From Zhengitettix transpicula (Eukaryota > Arthropoda > Insecta > Orthoptera > Tetrigidae), in NCBI GenBank assembly GCA_037074705.1, contig CM073590.1, positions 224,570,246 through 224,634,245 of the forward strand: DNA of 64,000 nucleotides, in the 5' to 3' direction. Positions 23,618 to 37,200 of the stretch are shown here, piece by piece (position 1 is the stretch's first letter; each line of letters starts with the position of its first letter). The position numbers and the translations under genes are program-made. The notes below the pieces were generated by a model that saw nothing but the letters and a program-made list of their open reading frames with translations, was not told the DNA's origin and ran no database searches.

Positions 23618-24102
23618 GTTTCAGAAGCCTAAACAGAAACACTTAATCTATAATTTTATAATCTGACTGATAAATTATTAACTAGTTAATCTAATAATAC
23701 TGAGTTTCTCTTTATTTCAGTAGCCTAGAAAAACCTCTTGGAGGTATTTAAACTTGCAAACAACACATTTTATTTCACCAAAAGTACTTAAAACTTGAAA
23801 ATGTATATTTCATTGTATCAGTACTTAGACCTCAAACAAGTGTTTTTCATCAGATTAAGTATTTTTTTAATAACTGGTTAAAAATTGTATTTGCTTGTAC
23901 AAGCTATTTGCTTGTACTTTGAATTCCTTACGTGTGTTTTCCAATTTATTTGGTAACAATTGATTTTCTTATGGTAGAATTACAGATCAAACAATGTTAT
24001 TAGCAAATATTTTTTATAATTATGTAAGATAATTTAAAATTATATAAATATACTATATTCATTAACTGCTAATCAATTCAAGAGAATGAAAAACTAATGT
24101 GC

Positions 24103-24108
24103 AATAAA
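24103..24108 (+). terminator. Candidate poly(A) signal for CNMa
   Basis: AATAAA lies about 490 bp after the CNMa stop codon in AT-rich sequence. It is the first clear hexamer in a good context that I noted, but AT-richness makes chance occurrence likely. Confidence 0.3.
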
Positions 24109-24838
24109 AGTATTATGAATGTGGAAATACAGTGTGCTGTAAATATTTAATGTTGTTGATGACAAACTTTATAAAAAAAATTGATGTTGATTTCCAGAAA
24201 GTAAGCATGGTCATTTGAACTAATAAATTTCAAATTTGCAAACAGCATGAATTAAAAACTTATGTAGATCTCATTTGGTAATCCAGGAATACACATAACC
24301 AATAAAACTATCCAACATTATAAACAGCATAAGGCTTTCATATCAAAATTCTGAAATAAATTCATTTTACAGTATTTAAAAATTAAACCAAGGGTTCAAT
24401 AGTAATAGCTGAAATAACATAACAGATGCAAATAGAATTAAATGACCGAATGGTAAAATGGCATACAAATTAACCAGGAATGTCATCATTAATTAATATA
24501 TATATAAATTTACACCATTAAATATTTTCAAATATTTCACTCTGCTCCATTTTTATTGAACTAAAAATCACAAAGTCATCAATCGAAACATAAAATATTA
24601 TTTTCTCACAAATTAAGCCAGTGAAAAAAAAATGTTACACATGTCTAGGAAATGAAAGGGAACAAAACTCCCTAACTTTTGCTTTGTTTCAAACCAGAAA
24701 GTGATATAAAGGAATGTTCTACAAAAAAAAAATGTCAAAATTTGAGGACAGTAAACAAAAATGTAGAATACTTATTAATTGTAATAAATTTTAATTATAA
24801 AACAAGCTTAGAAAAAGCATTCAACAAGAAGAGAAATT

Positions 24839-25110
24839 AATCAATAAGAAAGGTAATATAAATACCACACGTTTCTGGGATCCTTGTTCCTCTCGTCAGG
24901 TGCTAAGAAGAATCTAGAGAAACACAACTGCACTGATCAGTTGACAACACTCAAAAGCTTTGACTTTCTTTGTGTTTCTCTAGGCTCTTCTTAGCACCTG
25001 ACGAAAGGAACAAGGATCCCAGAAACATTGTGTGGTATTTATTTTACTTTTTTGTCTGAATTGCCTCTTTTTTATTCATTTTTTCAATGAGACGTAATTT
25101 TTTTCATTTT
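24839..25110 (+). mobile_element. Foldback retroposon FB3, 13-bp target duplication
   Basis: Flanked by AAGAAGAGAAATT at 24,826-24,838 and 25,111-25,123. Two long inverted arms are present: the left with ataccacac, gtttctgggatccttgttcc and cgtcaggtgctaagaagaa, the right with the complementary order. The centre is ttgacaacactcaaaagc. The right end is the constant sequence gacgtaatttttttcatttt directly against the duplication. The left end is truncated within the arm. Confidence 0.9.
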
Positions 25111-25123
25111 AAGAAGAGAAATT

Positions 25124-26776
25124 GTTAAGATTTATAATGAGTCATGTAAGCACCACACAAAAATTGGAAAGTCTAAGTAGACTGGGAACTTTGGAAATGT
25201 TATGGTGCTATACACAAATATTAAAAAATGAATGGACAGATAAACTAGAGCAATGGGAAAAATTAAGATGTGGTAAAAAAAAACACTGTGGCATCCTAAG
25301 ATATTAATCACCATAAAAAAGTTTCAGTGTAATAATAGGAAGAGAAGGGGTATATAACAGTATACAAACAAAGTAATTAGGGAAATTAGATGCAGAAGGT
25401 ATAAAGATACACAAGAAAATGGAGGAGCACATAAAAGAAGAATTCTGATAGAAATATAAATAATTACAAAAGGTAAGTGGAAATAGTTATGTAGAGAAAA
25501 ACTTCACTGTCAGTATTCAATTATCTACTCATAATTGGTATGGGTGTAAAAGTATTGTAAATTTCGGAGTAAAATTATTTTAATGATACCACACTACCTG
25601 AATAATTGGCAATAAAATTCGCACATATATTTTCCGATCTACAAGGGAAGAATCTAAGAAAAATTAAGGTAAGGACGGTTCTTGTGATTAAACTCAGTAA
25701 GCAAAACTCATAACACCATTTAAAATAACACATAAAGTGTGCGACTTACCTATTTCAATGTCACAGTGCGAATGTACCACCGAGAACGTTTACGTTTTTG
25801 CTTGTGAAAAATTCACGAAGTAATTTACGAGGTACGAAGCGACAGAAATAAATTAAGTGAACGCTTTCTGTCACAGGTTCGACATTTGAAGACAGAAACG
25901 ACCGTAAGATTACATTTATTTTCCTTTCGTGATAAAATCACATTGTGTACCTCAACAAATTTACGTCTGAATACTTTATGAACGCAAAAAGAAAATTCAA
26001 CATTGTAGTTGCACTATAGAAACAAAAAACAGTTATGTAAATAATAAATTAATAATAAAAGCAATTTAGATTAACAAAATAGATACGGCACTATTCTATA
26101 CGACTTTTCTTGAAGGAGGTGTGTTAAATATCAACTGAACACTCATGGAATGGATATCTAGAGCAACAATGAACAATAATTACGGAGGCATTAAAACTGA
26201 TTATGATAAGAAAGCAGATGGAGTTTTGAGAATTCCGTGATGAATTTACAATCGAATACGATAAGAAAGTTGTGAAACAATTATCCACATCACAAAAAGC
26301 ACCCCTCCCTCTCAACTACATCTAGTATAAAAGTGAATAATATTTTTTTGAGTATTCCACTGATTGATTTGGAGAAGAAATAGACCCAGTGATACCCATG
26401 AAAGGTATAAATAAAATTATTCCGAAAAGAAAAGTGGTAAGAACGACATGGATATAATTGACGGAGAATACTAAATTCACTGGAATGTCTCATCTAACGT
26501 TAGCCTATTCTCTGAAAGTGACAAGTATTATGTAAATTCATACAGGAATTGAGAGCATCATAATTAACGAGAACCCAAAGGCATTTTCAACGAGTACGTA
26601 TAACGGAGTTGGCTGCATAACGCCATAAAAGATTGAATAAATGACTTCCATCTAATAAATACATAGCCCGGACATTAATATCAAAAGTCAAGAGAAGAAT
26701 CAAGCTATGATGAAAGGAATTCTGTGATTATCAAATCGAATATTTCAGTCGAATTGAAGAGGCCGGCATGAAACTA
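25124..26776. other. Non-coding stretch, no gene recognised
   Basis: Open frames on both strands (25,122-25,314, 26,124-26,493) overlap each other and lack any motif. No structural RNA recognised. Confidence 0.4.
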
Positions 26777-26982
26777 TTTTTTTTTTAGGGCAACAGGCTA
26801 CATGAGGGTAATCCACATTGGGCAACTCCCCTTTAATAGCATAGGAAGGGATTTGAAAGGGGGGATGCGGAAGGGTAGAGGAAGGTAGCCAAGGGTTAAC
26901 TAGGGCCCCCGGGCTATATTTTAAGGATCCTACCCGGCATTCGCCTAAAGAAATGCAGGGAAAACCTTAGAAAAACCTGCAT
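26777..26982 (-). repeat. RptA copy 6 (short form)
   Basis: It begins with a T run (26,777-26,786) and agggcaacaggctacatgag, and stops exactly after the internal inverted repeat atgcagg...cctgcat. The copy is about 205 bp and well preserved. Confidence 0.9.
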
Positions 26983-27468
26983 AAAAAAGCTAAATATTAA
27001 GAAGTAAGACAAGAGCTACAGACATGGTGAAAAGCGTTACAAATTTTAAATAGCAGTGGATAGAAATAACTGGATGAAGTCAATTGAATGAAGATTAAGC
27101 TTCTGTTGTGCCCAGTAAATACCTTTTTTTTTGGAACTTGTCATGAAAATGCAGATGAGTTTCACGTATAAAATTCTGGTATTGTTTCGAATTGTTTATC
27201 CTAACATCATGTAGAAAGCCTAAATGGTAGGCTATAAGGAAGATATGTAAGACATGGAACTGATGTTTTATGAGAAAATACCCTCAGATACGAAAGTAGA
27301 CACAACTCGAATTCTTAGGCTAGATACATTAAGGTCTACTACTTGTATAAATTCACCTGTAATATTTATTATAATTAATCCTTAGAACTTTATAATAGGG
27401 ATATTGCAATTCATTTAAGAGCTCTGATATTTTAAAATGTCAAGTGATGGAGTATTCTGCGGCGATAC

Positions 27469-27620
27469 TTTTTTTTTTACCGTCAGTAAAAAATGTGTGA
27501 TCACTTCAATGGTATAAGCGCGTTAAACGGACTGACACAAGAGAGAAAAATCCCTACATGGCCGGGAACCGAACCTCAGATCACCGCGGTCGCTCTAACC
27601 AATGAGATACCCTCGAGGAC
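27469..27620 (-). mobile_element. tRNA-derived SINE
   Basis: On the minus strand the head contains an RNA polymerase III A-box-like block, tatctcattggttagagc, and a B-box-like block, ggttcggttcc, at tRNA spacing, followed by ccggcc. The tail ends in an A run (T run at about 27,470-27,479 on the plus strand). The acceptor stem cannot be closed properly, so it is a SINE rather than a functional tRNA gene. Confidence 0.75.
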
Positions 27621-28590
27621 TCCCGGCTTCTTCTATCCATTGTGTAGAAGATTCACCTATAATTTACTCAATCACATTCTTCGTGGCCTAATTTTAGAAT
27701 TTGAGTAAATCAGTCACAGGTACATTGAATTAATTGAATCACAGAAGAAATCATTTCAATAAAGCTCAACTGTGAAAGTAAATTATGAGATTAACACACT
27801 AACAAACAAAAACAATATAGAAACACACATGTTGGTAATCCTAGATCAAATTAAGAAATATCAGAATTCATGTGACATGCTTATAAGATATATGTCTGCT
27901 GCAACCAAAACACAGAAATAGGACATTAACTTTACAATAAACTCATGGTGTATCTAAAGAGCTTGAACAGAAGTAGCCAATAAATATGAATATTACAAAG
28001 TGGCACATTAGCTCTCCAAACAGAAACAAAGGAGAACGAATAACATATTTACACAGGACATGCAGCCTTAGAAGGAGTTTTGAACTGTATGTAGACATGC
28101 ATTAAAAAATAATAAATATTTAGGCATAGTGACATCAGTCAACTGTTTAACTGATCATTACTGAGACATTTTAATTACAATTTTCTAACAAAATTAAAAG
28201 AAATTACAAATAATACAAAATTCAGCTGAGAATATGATAAGCGTGAAAGAAAAATATTATTTAACATTTATTTGATCCCAGGAAACAAATGCAAGTAAAT
28301 AGCTTCTATAACTCTACAGAATATCAAATCATATTTTATGAGATGTAGAAAGTACTATTGACTATAAATAGGTAGTATTTACTTTTAGAAGTACAGCCTT
28401 ACAAAGAAATTAAGGAATTAAAATTAGGCAGTATTGTGGTAGAAATTTTTTAAAATTTAATATGGGTTAAATATATTAAACACAGTCAACATTAGATGAA
28501 ATATCTATTATAATTGTAACATTTATGAAAAAACAAGGCATTATGTAGAAAAGCATTTAAACTTCATATCACTTAACATAATAGCATAAT

Positions 28591-28826
28591 AACAAAAATA
28601 GCCAAATTCAGACAAAAGAAGTGATAATATAAATACCACACAACGTATCTGGAAGCCTTGTTTCCTTCTTCCGGTGCAGAAAAACACAAGAACATGAAAA
28701 GACACAACTGCTCGAGTCAGTTGACAAAAATCAAACATTGTGTGGTATGTATATTATATCTTCTTTTGTCTAAATTTGGTTATCTTTCTTATTAATTTTC
28801 AATCAGGTGTAAATTTTTTCATTTTA
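28591..28826 (+). mobile_element. Foldback retroposon FB4
   Basis: Both arms are present but diverged (ataccacacaacgtatctgg on the left, cattgtgtggtatgtatatt on the right). The right end is the constant aaattttttcatttt. The flanks ATAATAGCATAAT (28,578-28,590) and ATAATAGCCATAAT (28,827-28,840) differ by one inserted C and look like a decayed target duplication. Confidence 0.75.
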
Positions 28827-28840
28827 ATAATAGCCATAAT

Positions 28841-31090
28841 TGAAAAATTTGAGACATTTCTCATTACATATATAAAAACAAAAATTTTCTCAGAACATAA
28901 AATATTATTTCCTCCTCCTTCATTCTTTAGTTTGTTATGCCCAAAATTAATATTTTATACATTCATACTCTGTTTCACATGTGTTTTTTTTTCAATGTAA
29001 CCTTCAAAGTTTTCCATTTAGAAAATGGAAGTCCTCTTGGTAATATTTTGACTAGATATAAATTAAATATTTTGAAAAGTATTTAGTACATTTCTGAGCT
29101 AATTTACCGAGTTTCCGCTGGTTATATTAATAACAAAACAAATAAATATATGTACCGAACCAGAGCAACCATAAGAATGTAGATTAATCAAATGAAAATA
29201 CAATTAAATAACTTCATTAATACTGTGTGGTATATAATTGTGGATCGTCTAGTTAATAGAAACACAACCATTGTAAAGATAAAGCTTGAAAATACTACGA
29301 CTGTTTGAAAAACTTTCAACGTTTTATTAACCAGCATGTAACAGTACTTTTAGATATTTAAGATATAATGGTTGGGTTCAAATCTAACAAAAAGTATACA
29401 AATTTAACATTGCTTTACAAATCTGAATGCTATCATTATACAACATTACAGAAATAAAACAAATAAAATGTTAGTTTTATTATATATGACAATAGTACAA
29501 TATAATTTGAATATAAAGTCTAACGTCTCTGAGAATACAAACTTGTAATAATCAAATGTACAAAATGAGTAGCACCACTTTAGGGCTCATTGGCGATTAA
29601 ACAACTGATAGTCATAGAAATATAATGATACAATTCAATCACTTAATTACACAAAATATTGTAAATGACAACTATTGTCAAAAAATAATACATCCTCACA
29701 CTTACAAAATTTGTCAAAGTTTAAGCAAAAATGTTATGAACTTAAACTGAGATCAAAGTTACACTATTCTAAAGTCAATTTATTGCAAAATAATTTTAGC
29801 TTGAGCTAAAAATAAAACAGGTCAATGTTGAGCACCATGCCGTACCATACATACAGAAAATACACGTAAAAATATATCTGATTGAATGTAAAATTTTACA
29901 TACATTCTACACACATTACAAAATGTAAACATTGGCATTGCCTTCACACTAATAACACTGTTAGTAACATCATGTAATGAATTTAAAAAAATAACCATCA
30001 CACCATATCATTTAACTAAATTTTAGTTTTGAAATTCCTTGTATACTTAAATTTTTCATACTTACAACTTAAAATTATTTTAATCTTAGTACGCATCAAA
30101 ATTGATGACCACACGATATTTCATCATAACCTATACGATTTTTCAGAAATCTAAATATCATAAAACTATAATATACTTTTAGAAGACTTACATCATAGAG
30201 TCGAAACTCCAATCCAAGATACGAAATACTTCTTTAATTATATAATTATATTTCAATGTGGCTATAATACGAAAATAACTTTTAAGTTGGCCACTCTTAA
30301 TACACAAACAGGCAGGCCAACACACACGCAGCGAATATCGGATTACGAAAAAAAAATACCTCCCGTCGTCAAAATTATTTGCAATTAGTGTTAGAGGGGA
30401 TGTCTACTTAAAACGAATTACCACTTCAAATAAAGAGAAAATGATCTAAAGAAGCGTATCAATATTCACTTGGTGTATCAGACAATCTAAATCAAGCGGA
30501 ACTAACTATAATTTAAATTTTTCAGTTTGAAACTCAACTATTTTAACATAATTGCATCGAAAGCAAAATAAATATTTTACTTAATGGTGTTTTAATATCA
30601 TTAATTACTGTTTTAGTTTTCCTGAGAGTGATTACTAATTCTGTTACAAATTTCAGTAAAACATTAAAAGTATTGATAGTTATGATAAATTAACCATCCT
30701 GCAAAGAAAATTTGTTAGTATCATTCTTATTCTCATTTAGTCACTATACTTCATTAGGAATTCAGAGACCTGTTATTTTATTAACTTAAAAGTTGTTCCG
30801 CACATTAATTCAAATTATTTCAGAAACACGTTAACTTCTTTTGTTCATTTCAAGTATATAATTCTCGATAGCCGATGACATCCAAGTTATTTTATTGTAA
30901 ACGTGAAACAGTTGCGTCATGCACAAGCCAGTTAATATTATTGCTTGGGATTATTGTTTTTTAATAAATCATCAAGTGCTTACTTAGTATGAACATTTAA
31001 ATTAAATAATGTCATTTATTAATGTAACCGTTACATAGTGATAAATTGAAAAGGAGAAGGTGTTAATGAAAGGAAAATATTTTTTACCGC
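28841..31090. other. Non-coding AT-rich spacer
   Basis: No exon, RNA gene or recognisable repeat seen. It lies downstream of P450 gene A. Confidence 0.5.
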
Positions 31091-31096
31091 TTTATT
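31091..31096 (-). terminator. Poly(A) signal of P450 gene A
   Basis: AATAAA on the minus strand (tttatt on plus) lies about 120 bp beyond the gene A stop codon, in the expected place for a short 3' untranslated region. Confidence 0.6.
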
Positions 31097-31215
31097 GCAT
31101 TAAATGTGACTAATACAATCTATATCAGTCATCGCACAATATTTCATATTTACGATAAGAAAACATTTACTGTATTGACTTTTAAGTGATGAAAATGAAT
31201 GCTGCTTCTTTTGTC

Positions 31216-34200
31216 TTATGCGTTTAGAGGAACGAAATCCAGCCACAATCCTCCTTTGGCTCCGTACATAAAATATTTAGGATCCAAGACGATTGGAATC
31301 GGTGTCCGTGGAGTTGGCTTTATTATAAAGTCGCGAACCACAGCTGCGATACCCATCTTTATCTGAGAAACTGCGAATCTCATACCTTAAAAAAGAAACA
31401 AAGGTATTTAAAAGAAAAACTAAGAAATTTATTTTAATATTTTCTTAATATTATCTTTCATAAATGGACTTTAAGTATTGAGGTAGAAAAGATCTGAGAT
31501 GATGAAATGAGAAAATTAAACTCATTCTAAATATATGTTTGAGAAACAGACATGATGACGACCCAGAACGAGAAGACAATAAGGGCCATATCGACATTTG
31601 CTACCTGAAGATTAAAGTCTTCCATATTTCGAAGGCAGATCACTGTTCCCACGGTTTTTATTGCATTAATGTCCTACTTAATTCAATTTAACACAAAAAT
31701 TTTAAATACATAACCTCTCCTCCTTGTTAATTATCAGAAACTTTTAACTGGCTAAGCATTAATATTTCCCATTGCCTTGAAATCTTTTAAATTCTCTTCA
31801 AAATAATCTTTATACAGATTCAATACGCTAACAGTCCCGTTGAACAAATTTAAAAAAGAACTACCGTATTAACCACCACGTGTCTGTGACGTACCTATGC
31901 ACATGCGAGGACCAACCCCAAACGGCATGTAGGCCTGTTTTCCGGGTCCATTTTTGTTTTCGTCCGAGAATCTCTCTGGGTCATACTGTTCTGGATCAGG
32001 GAAATACTTCGGATCTGTGTGCAGAGCCAATATTGGAAGCACCACTGACATATTCTTCTCCAAGGTAAAGGTCTTTCCAGAAGGTGTCGTCATTTGGTAC
32101 GGTTGCGTGCAGATTTTCTCCAAGAAAAGTCCCGGAGGATGGAGCCGAAGTGTTTCTGAAATATAAATTTTAATTTTTTTTCCGTAATTTTTTATATTTC
32201 TTACTATAATTATAATATTAGTGTAAAAAATCATTTATTTTTTTTATAAAAATACGCTATAAATCGTGACATGAAGATTTTGAGTTTCTAATATCTAAGA
32301 GATATTGTGACTTTCTTAGTTAGTTAAAAATGAAACGAATGAAAAAGACGATTAAGGATACACCTTTTAACAAACACTGTGCATTTTTATGTGGAGACTG
32401 AGAGGTTTCTTACACAGGGGAAATCAAAAACGGATGAAGAATTGATAACACAATGTTTCTTGGACACTTGTTCCTTTCTTCAGGTGCTAAGAAGTGCCTA
32501 GAGCATAGTACCTAAGTATAGTGTCGCATTGTTAAAGAAACTTTGTATTGTTAAAAAGAGGCTTTTGAGTTTTGTCAACTGACTAGTGCAGTTGTGTCGC
32601 TCTAGGCTCTTCTTAGAACCTGAAGGAAGGGACAAGGATCCCAGAAACGTTGTGTGGTATTTATATTATCACTTATTTTGTCTGTATTTGGCTATCTTAT
32701 TATTATTATCATAATATTTTACCAGTTTTGAGGAACTCCTAAACCCTATCTTAACATTTACATAAGAAAAAGGCAAAAAATACCATGAAACTAGTCTTTT
32801 TGACTTAATGTTCTTTACAAATGTGCTAGAACAGTTAAAATACTTATTTTTGCTTTACAAGGGAAAGAAAAAATATATTACTGAACCGTCATAAATTGTA
32901 TTCAGTTTAGAAGCCAACCTTCAACTGTTTGACAACGATCTTATCAACAAAATAGTTAATAATTTTCCTGGAATAAATAGAAAATGTAGTTAATATAAAA
33001 GAAAAAAGGTTAGACGAATATAAAGAAAAATTGAATGAATTACATGCGAATTTCAAGCGTAGGTTTTTAAAGTATGAAATCTACATTTGCAGTTTCTTCT
33101 TTATGTACTTGAGAAGGTCCACAAATCTGTGGAGGAAACGTTGAACTTGTTTTTATTCTTGCGAGGTCTGTTTTTTGGCCATATTGTTCACAATGAAGTC
33201 CTCAATGTTTTTTTAAAAATCAGCAAGAATAAGCAAACGCCACAAAAATATATACGGAAGCTTCCGCCACTATCCAGACATATTCATCTGCATCAATCGC
33301 AAGCTTAATCAACAGTTCAGAATATTTTATTTATTTAAATTAGGAAGTAACAAAGTTTCAGTACATTTTCGTACCTTCTACAATCAGTCTTGTTACGACC
33401 ACGTTTAAATTAAATGCTTTTTTAAAAAATTGAGTGAGCTTATTAAATATACTATGAGTTTTTGATGCTAAAATGCTACAATAAATTGGAAGAAAACCTG
33501 GAGAAGGTACGAATACGTACAGAAACTTTGTTGCTTTCTAATATAAATAAATAGCGTCTGTAAAGAGCCATAAATTGCTTTATTACAGAACATATTACGA
33601 ACACAATTTATAATGATTCAAGAACAGGAATTTTATCTGGATGAGCAATTGAGATTGTCTGCTGTCAAGATGTGGCTTAATCAACCAATTTAAATAAATA
33701 TAAAGTCAAAATTCACTTTATCATTAATTTTTCTCCTTAATATGTATTACTTAACATTTATACACTTGCATTCTAATATACTAGGGAATAGATCAACATG
33801 ACAAAAGGTGCACTTTACATATTATACAAACGAATGGAGTGGGGTAATTTAGTTCATATTATATTACTTACGAACCATTCACGGATGAGTTTCATTCAGG
33901 TAAATGGCCGTCCAAGAACAGTTTTTATTTATTTTTGTATATGAAACTCGAACGTGATCAAATAATTGTATGTTTAACCAAGTTAAATCAATATTATTAG
34001 TAGTTCAAAGGAAATTGATCCTAAAACCAAACTGTCATAAACTGACGAACTATCGTCGATGAAAATGACAGAAGACTAAACTCTCCTAAATAGACGCGTA
34101 TTTATCAACACAAGAGAACAACAATAAATAGGAACCGGCAAGTTCCTTACGTCCACAAGTTAACACTGACGTGGTCGAAGATCGCACGATTTGTCAAACA

Positions 34201-37200
34201 CATATAACATCCACTCTTCAAGAAATCACCATCAGCGACAAATGGTTTCGGTTTGCACTCTACGTAATCGATTAGTGCTTCAATCTCAAGTGGCACTTCT
34301 CTTATCTCTTCCAGCATTCAACTAAGGGTTTAGATATTAGGCCTACCATTTCACTGTATTTCCAGCTATATGTGACTACACAAATCGAGCTTTCTTTACT
34401 GTAACGTGACAAATTTACTGCCTGAAAAAAAAACCTTTAAACAGGGCAAAGTGAGAAAAGGGATAGAATTATATTTTAGGTTAGAAGGTGGTCTGCATGA
34501 AATGCATGAATCATAAGTGAAATATGTTACAAAGTGCCAAACTACATCGTAATCACGGTATATGCGTGTTGAAATTGATAATAGTAAATGTTACAATCCG
34601 GTACTCGGATTAATATAAATCATCGAGTGTAGTCCACGGAGGCGACCAACAGAGGATTCTGGACCGACAAGATGGTGAATAAAGTGTTGTGAAGTAAAGC
34701 AGAACACAATGAAAAGAGAATATTAATTAAATCAAGCCTAGTGTTGTGTCAAGAAGTGTGACAGTGTGATTTCTAATAGTTCCAGCGTAGCGTCACGTCC
34801 AGATAAGTAGTAATGCACTATATGGATCATTTCACTCTGTATATAACAACATCAGTAAGCATTCACGAGCTTTTACCGTTACTTTCTTTCTCCATTGTGA
34901 AAATATTATTTTACAGTATAATGTTAATATATCGCCTGCGTTAATCCTATTGTTGAAAGACGTGTATGATTGAGTCATCACATCAAATCATATGCCAGTG
35001 TCACCGGTATTGAGAATTTACCAAAGTAAGTGCCTTTATTTAAAACTTCCCGGAAGAAAAGAAGCATTACAGTGCGTTAATACCGTTTACAATCTATTAA
35101 CCTTGGCTTGAAAGCCTAATAAGGACCATGGTCTACCGAGTCGACTGTCATCTTACATTCTGGATTTAGGAGTGACATCAGGTCAGTGTGTTGATTCTCC
35201 CTCAGCCTTAGCCACAGTTTTTGTGGCCAATATGAACACAAAAATCCATGCTCAAGCCGGTTTTCGAACCCGGAACGTCTGTGATGCGCTGGCCACTACA
35301 CCACAGCAGGCTGACCGTTTACAATCTCAACTATGTCAGAAAAACCTGAAGCTGGAGATTCATTTAGATTCGCCCTTACCTGAGAGCACCATGTCAAGGT
35401 ATGGTGTATCTTGGATGACCTCGTAGTTCAATTCGCCGCCGTGTTTCTTCAACGATTCCTCGAGATCAGCTCTTAATCTGTCCTGAGTGTGCGGGTTCAC
35501 TGCAAGGTCGTACAAGGCGAAACTCATGGCAACAGAGCTCGTCTCGAAGCCGTCGGTGAGAAAAGAGACCACGTGGGCCGTCACATCCAGGTCAGTGTAA
35601 ACTGAAACACAATTCACAAAACTTTCTTGACTAATGTCCAGTCGACAGGCCTCTTTCTTCCGAGACATTTATAGTACGACAAGATTCAATTGGTTCAGGA
35701 ACCAGGAAGTGATGAGGATTTGGAAAAGAAAGTCGTCGTGAGTCTTAAGGGTTCATTATCCTTCCAGAAAACTCATATACCAAACACAATATTGTTTGGT
35801 ATTTGAAACAAGAATGAAGTCACAAAGATCAAATTCTATGAGCATTGAGACTCCAATCAGTTAGTTTTTGTCCCTTTTATCTAAACCTGAGAACGAAATG
35901 ACTGTACTGAGTTTCATTGATTGAAATCTGTCGGGAGCCGAGAATTTCGTAGCGGTACATCGTGGAACAACGCAAAAGTGAATCGGCTGTGAGTGCCTAA
36001 TATCACATTTAAGTAATATTTGAGAATAAGTGTCAAAATCAATACTATTTTTGTTTATTATGTTAATGACGTATTTAGTAATTTTGTGTTTAGGGTGAGA
36101 GGAGATGTTGACGTTAATCACAGCTGTTATTGTGAACATAATTAATGATGATAAATCAAACTGATGAGCCATTTTTCCGCTTGGTCGACATCATAGGTTT
36201 TATCCGGAGGAAATGACATTTCTAGGAGTAGACTATGTATATTTGTATGTATTTTTTTAAAACAAAATTAATTAATAATGTTAAAAATTACTTGTTATAT
36301 TACGATTATGAATAATATGGCCAACAAACAGACTTCACTAGAATAAAAACAGGCACAACGTTTCTTCCACAGATTTGTGGACCTTCTCAAGTACACGAAC
36401 AAGAAACCGGGAGACTTCTGTGTGCTGGTATATATAGCTGCCCAAAGAAGATAGAAGGAGTCAAGTGGGTAATAAAAGATTGCAGACTTTGCTCAAAGAG
36501 TCATGAATATTACGAGGATTTCGTTTGTAAATTTTGATGTGAACCATTTCAGAAATTAGTCTTTGATAATAGTTGGGTTCAACGTCAAGGATCTTAATTT
36601 TACTCCAGTTTACATTGCGTAGTTTTACATATATGTGTTTCGTAATCACAGAAAGCGTGTCATTACGTAACTTCTAATTCGCCGTGCGTTCTTTGATCCT
36701 CGTCTTTAGAGCTCGTTTGGTCTGGCCAATGTAAACAGAATTAAAATCACAGCAGCTGAAACACAAAATGCGTGTCATCAGGTTGTAAATGATCTTTGCC
36801 GTTCCTGATAAAACTCGGAAGTGAATTGGTGGTTCTATAAATAGTACCATTATTATACAGGTGTAACAAATTGGAGATATTTATGTGTGATCCCCTGTAG
36901 TACGCAAAAATGACCTTAACTTTGGGAACAATACGAGATTTCGCAAAAGTCGATTAGAAATGTTGAATTTAATAACGTTGTACCCGTTTTTATTTTTGAG
37001 GGCAATATTGTTTGACCATATTATTCCTAAAAGTAATTAATAATTGCTTCCGAAGAATTCAAAACTCTTACTTGATTCCTTGGAAAGTGCTTCTCCTCCA
37101 TCCACGTGTCCTCTGTTCTTCAGCTGCATCAAAAGTTGTAGGAAATCATTTCGTGTCACAGAATTCTTTTCCCTGTATGCTATCGCCTCCCGAACTAATC

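Noticed and set aside
27538..27617. Functional tRNA gene
   Set aside because: A- and B-box-like blocks are present, but the acceptor stem does not close and an A-rich tail follows, so a SINE head fits better.
31880..32166. Plus-strand open frames opposite the heme-binding exon of gene A
   Set aside because: They are antisense shadows of a well-supported P450 exon.
35245..35325. Functional tRNA gene in gene A intron 6
   Set aside because: It has internal promoter boxes only; the body continues as a roughly 200-bp SINE.
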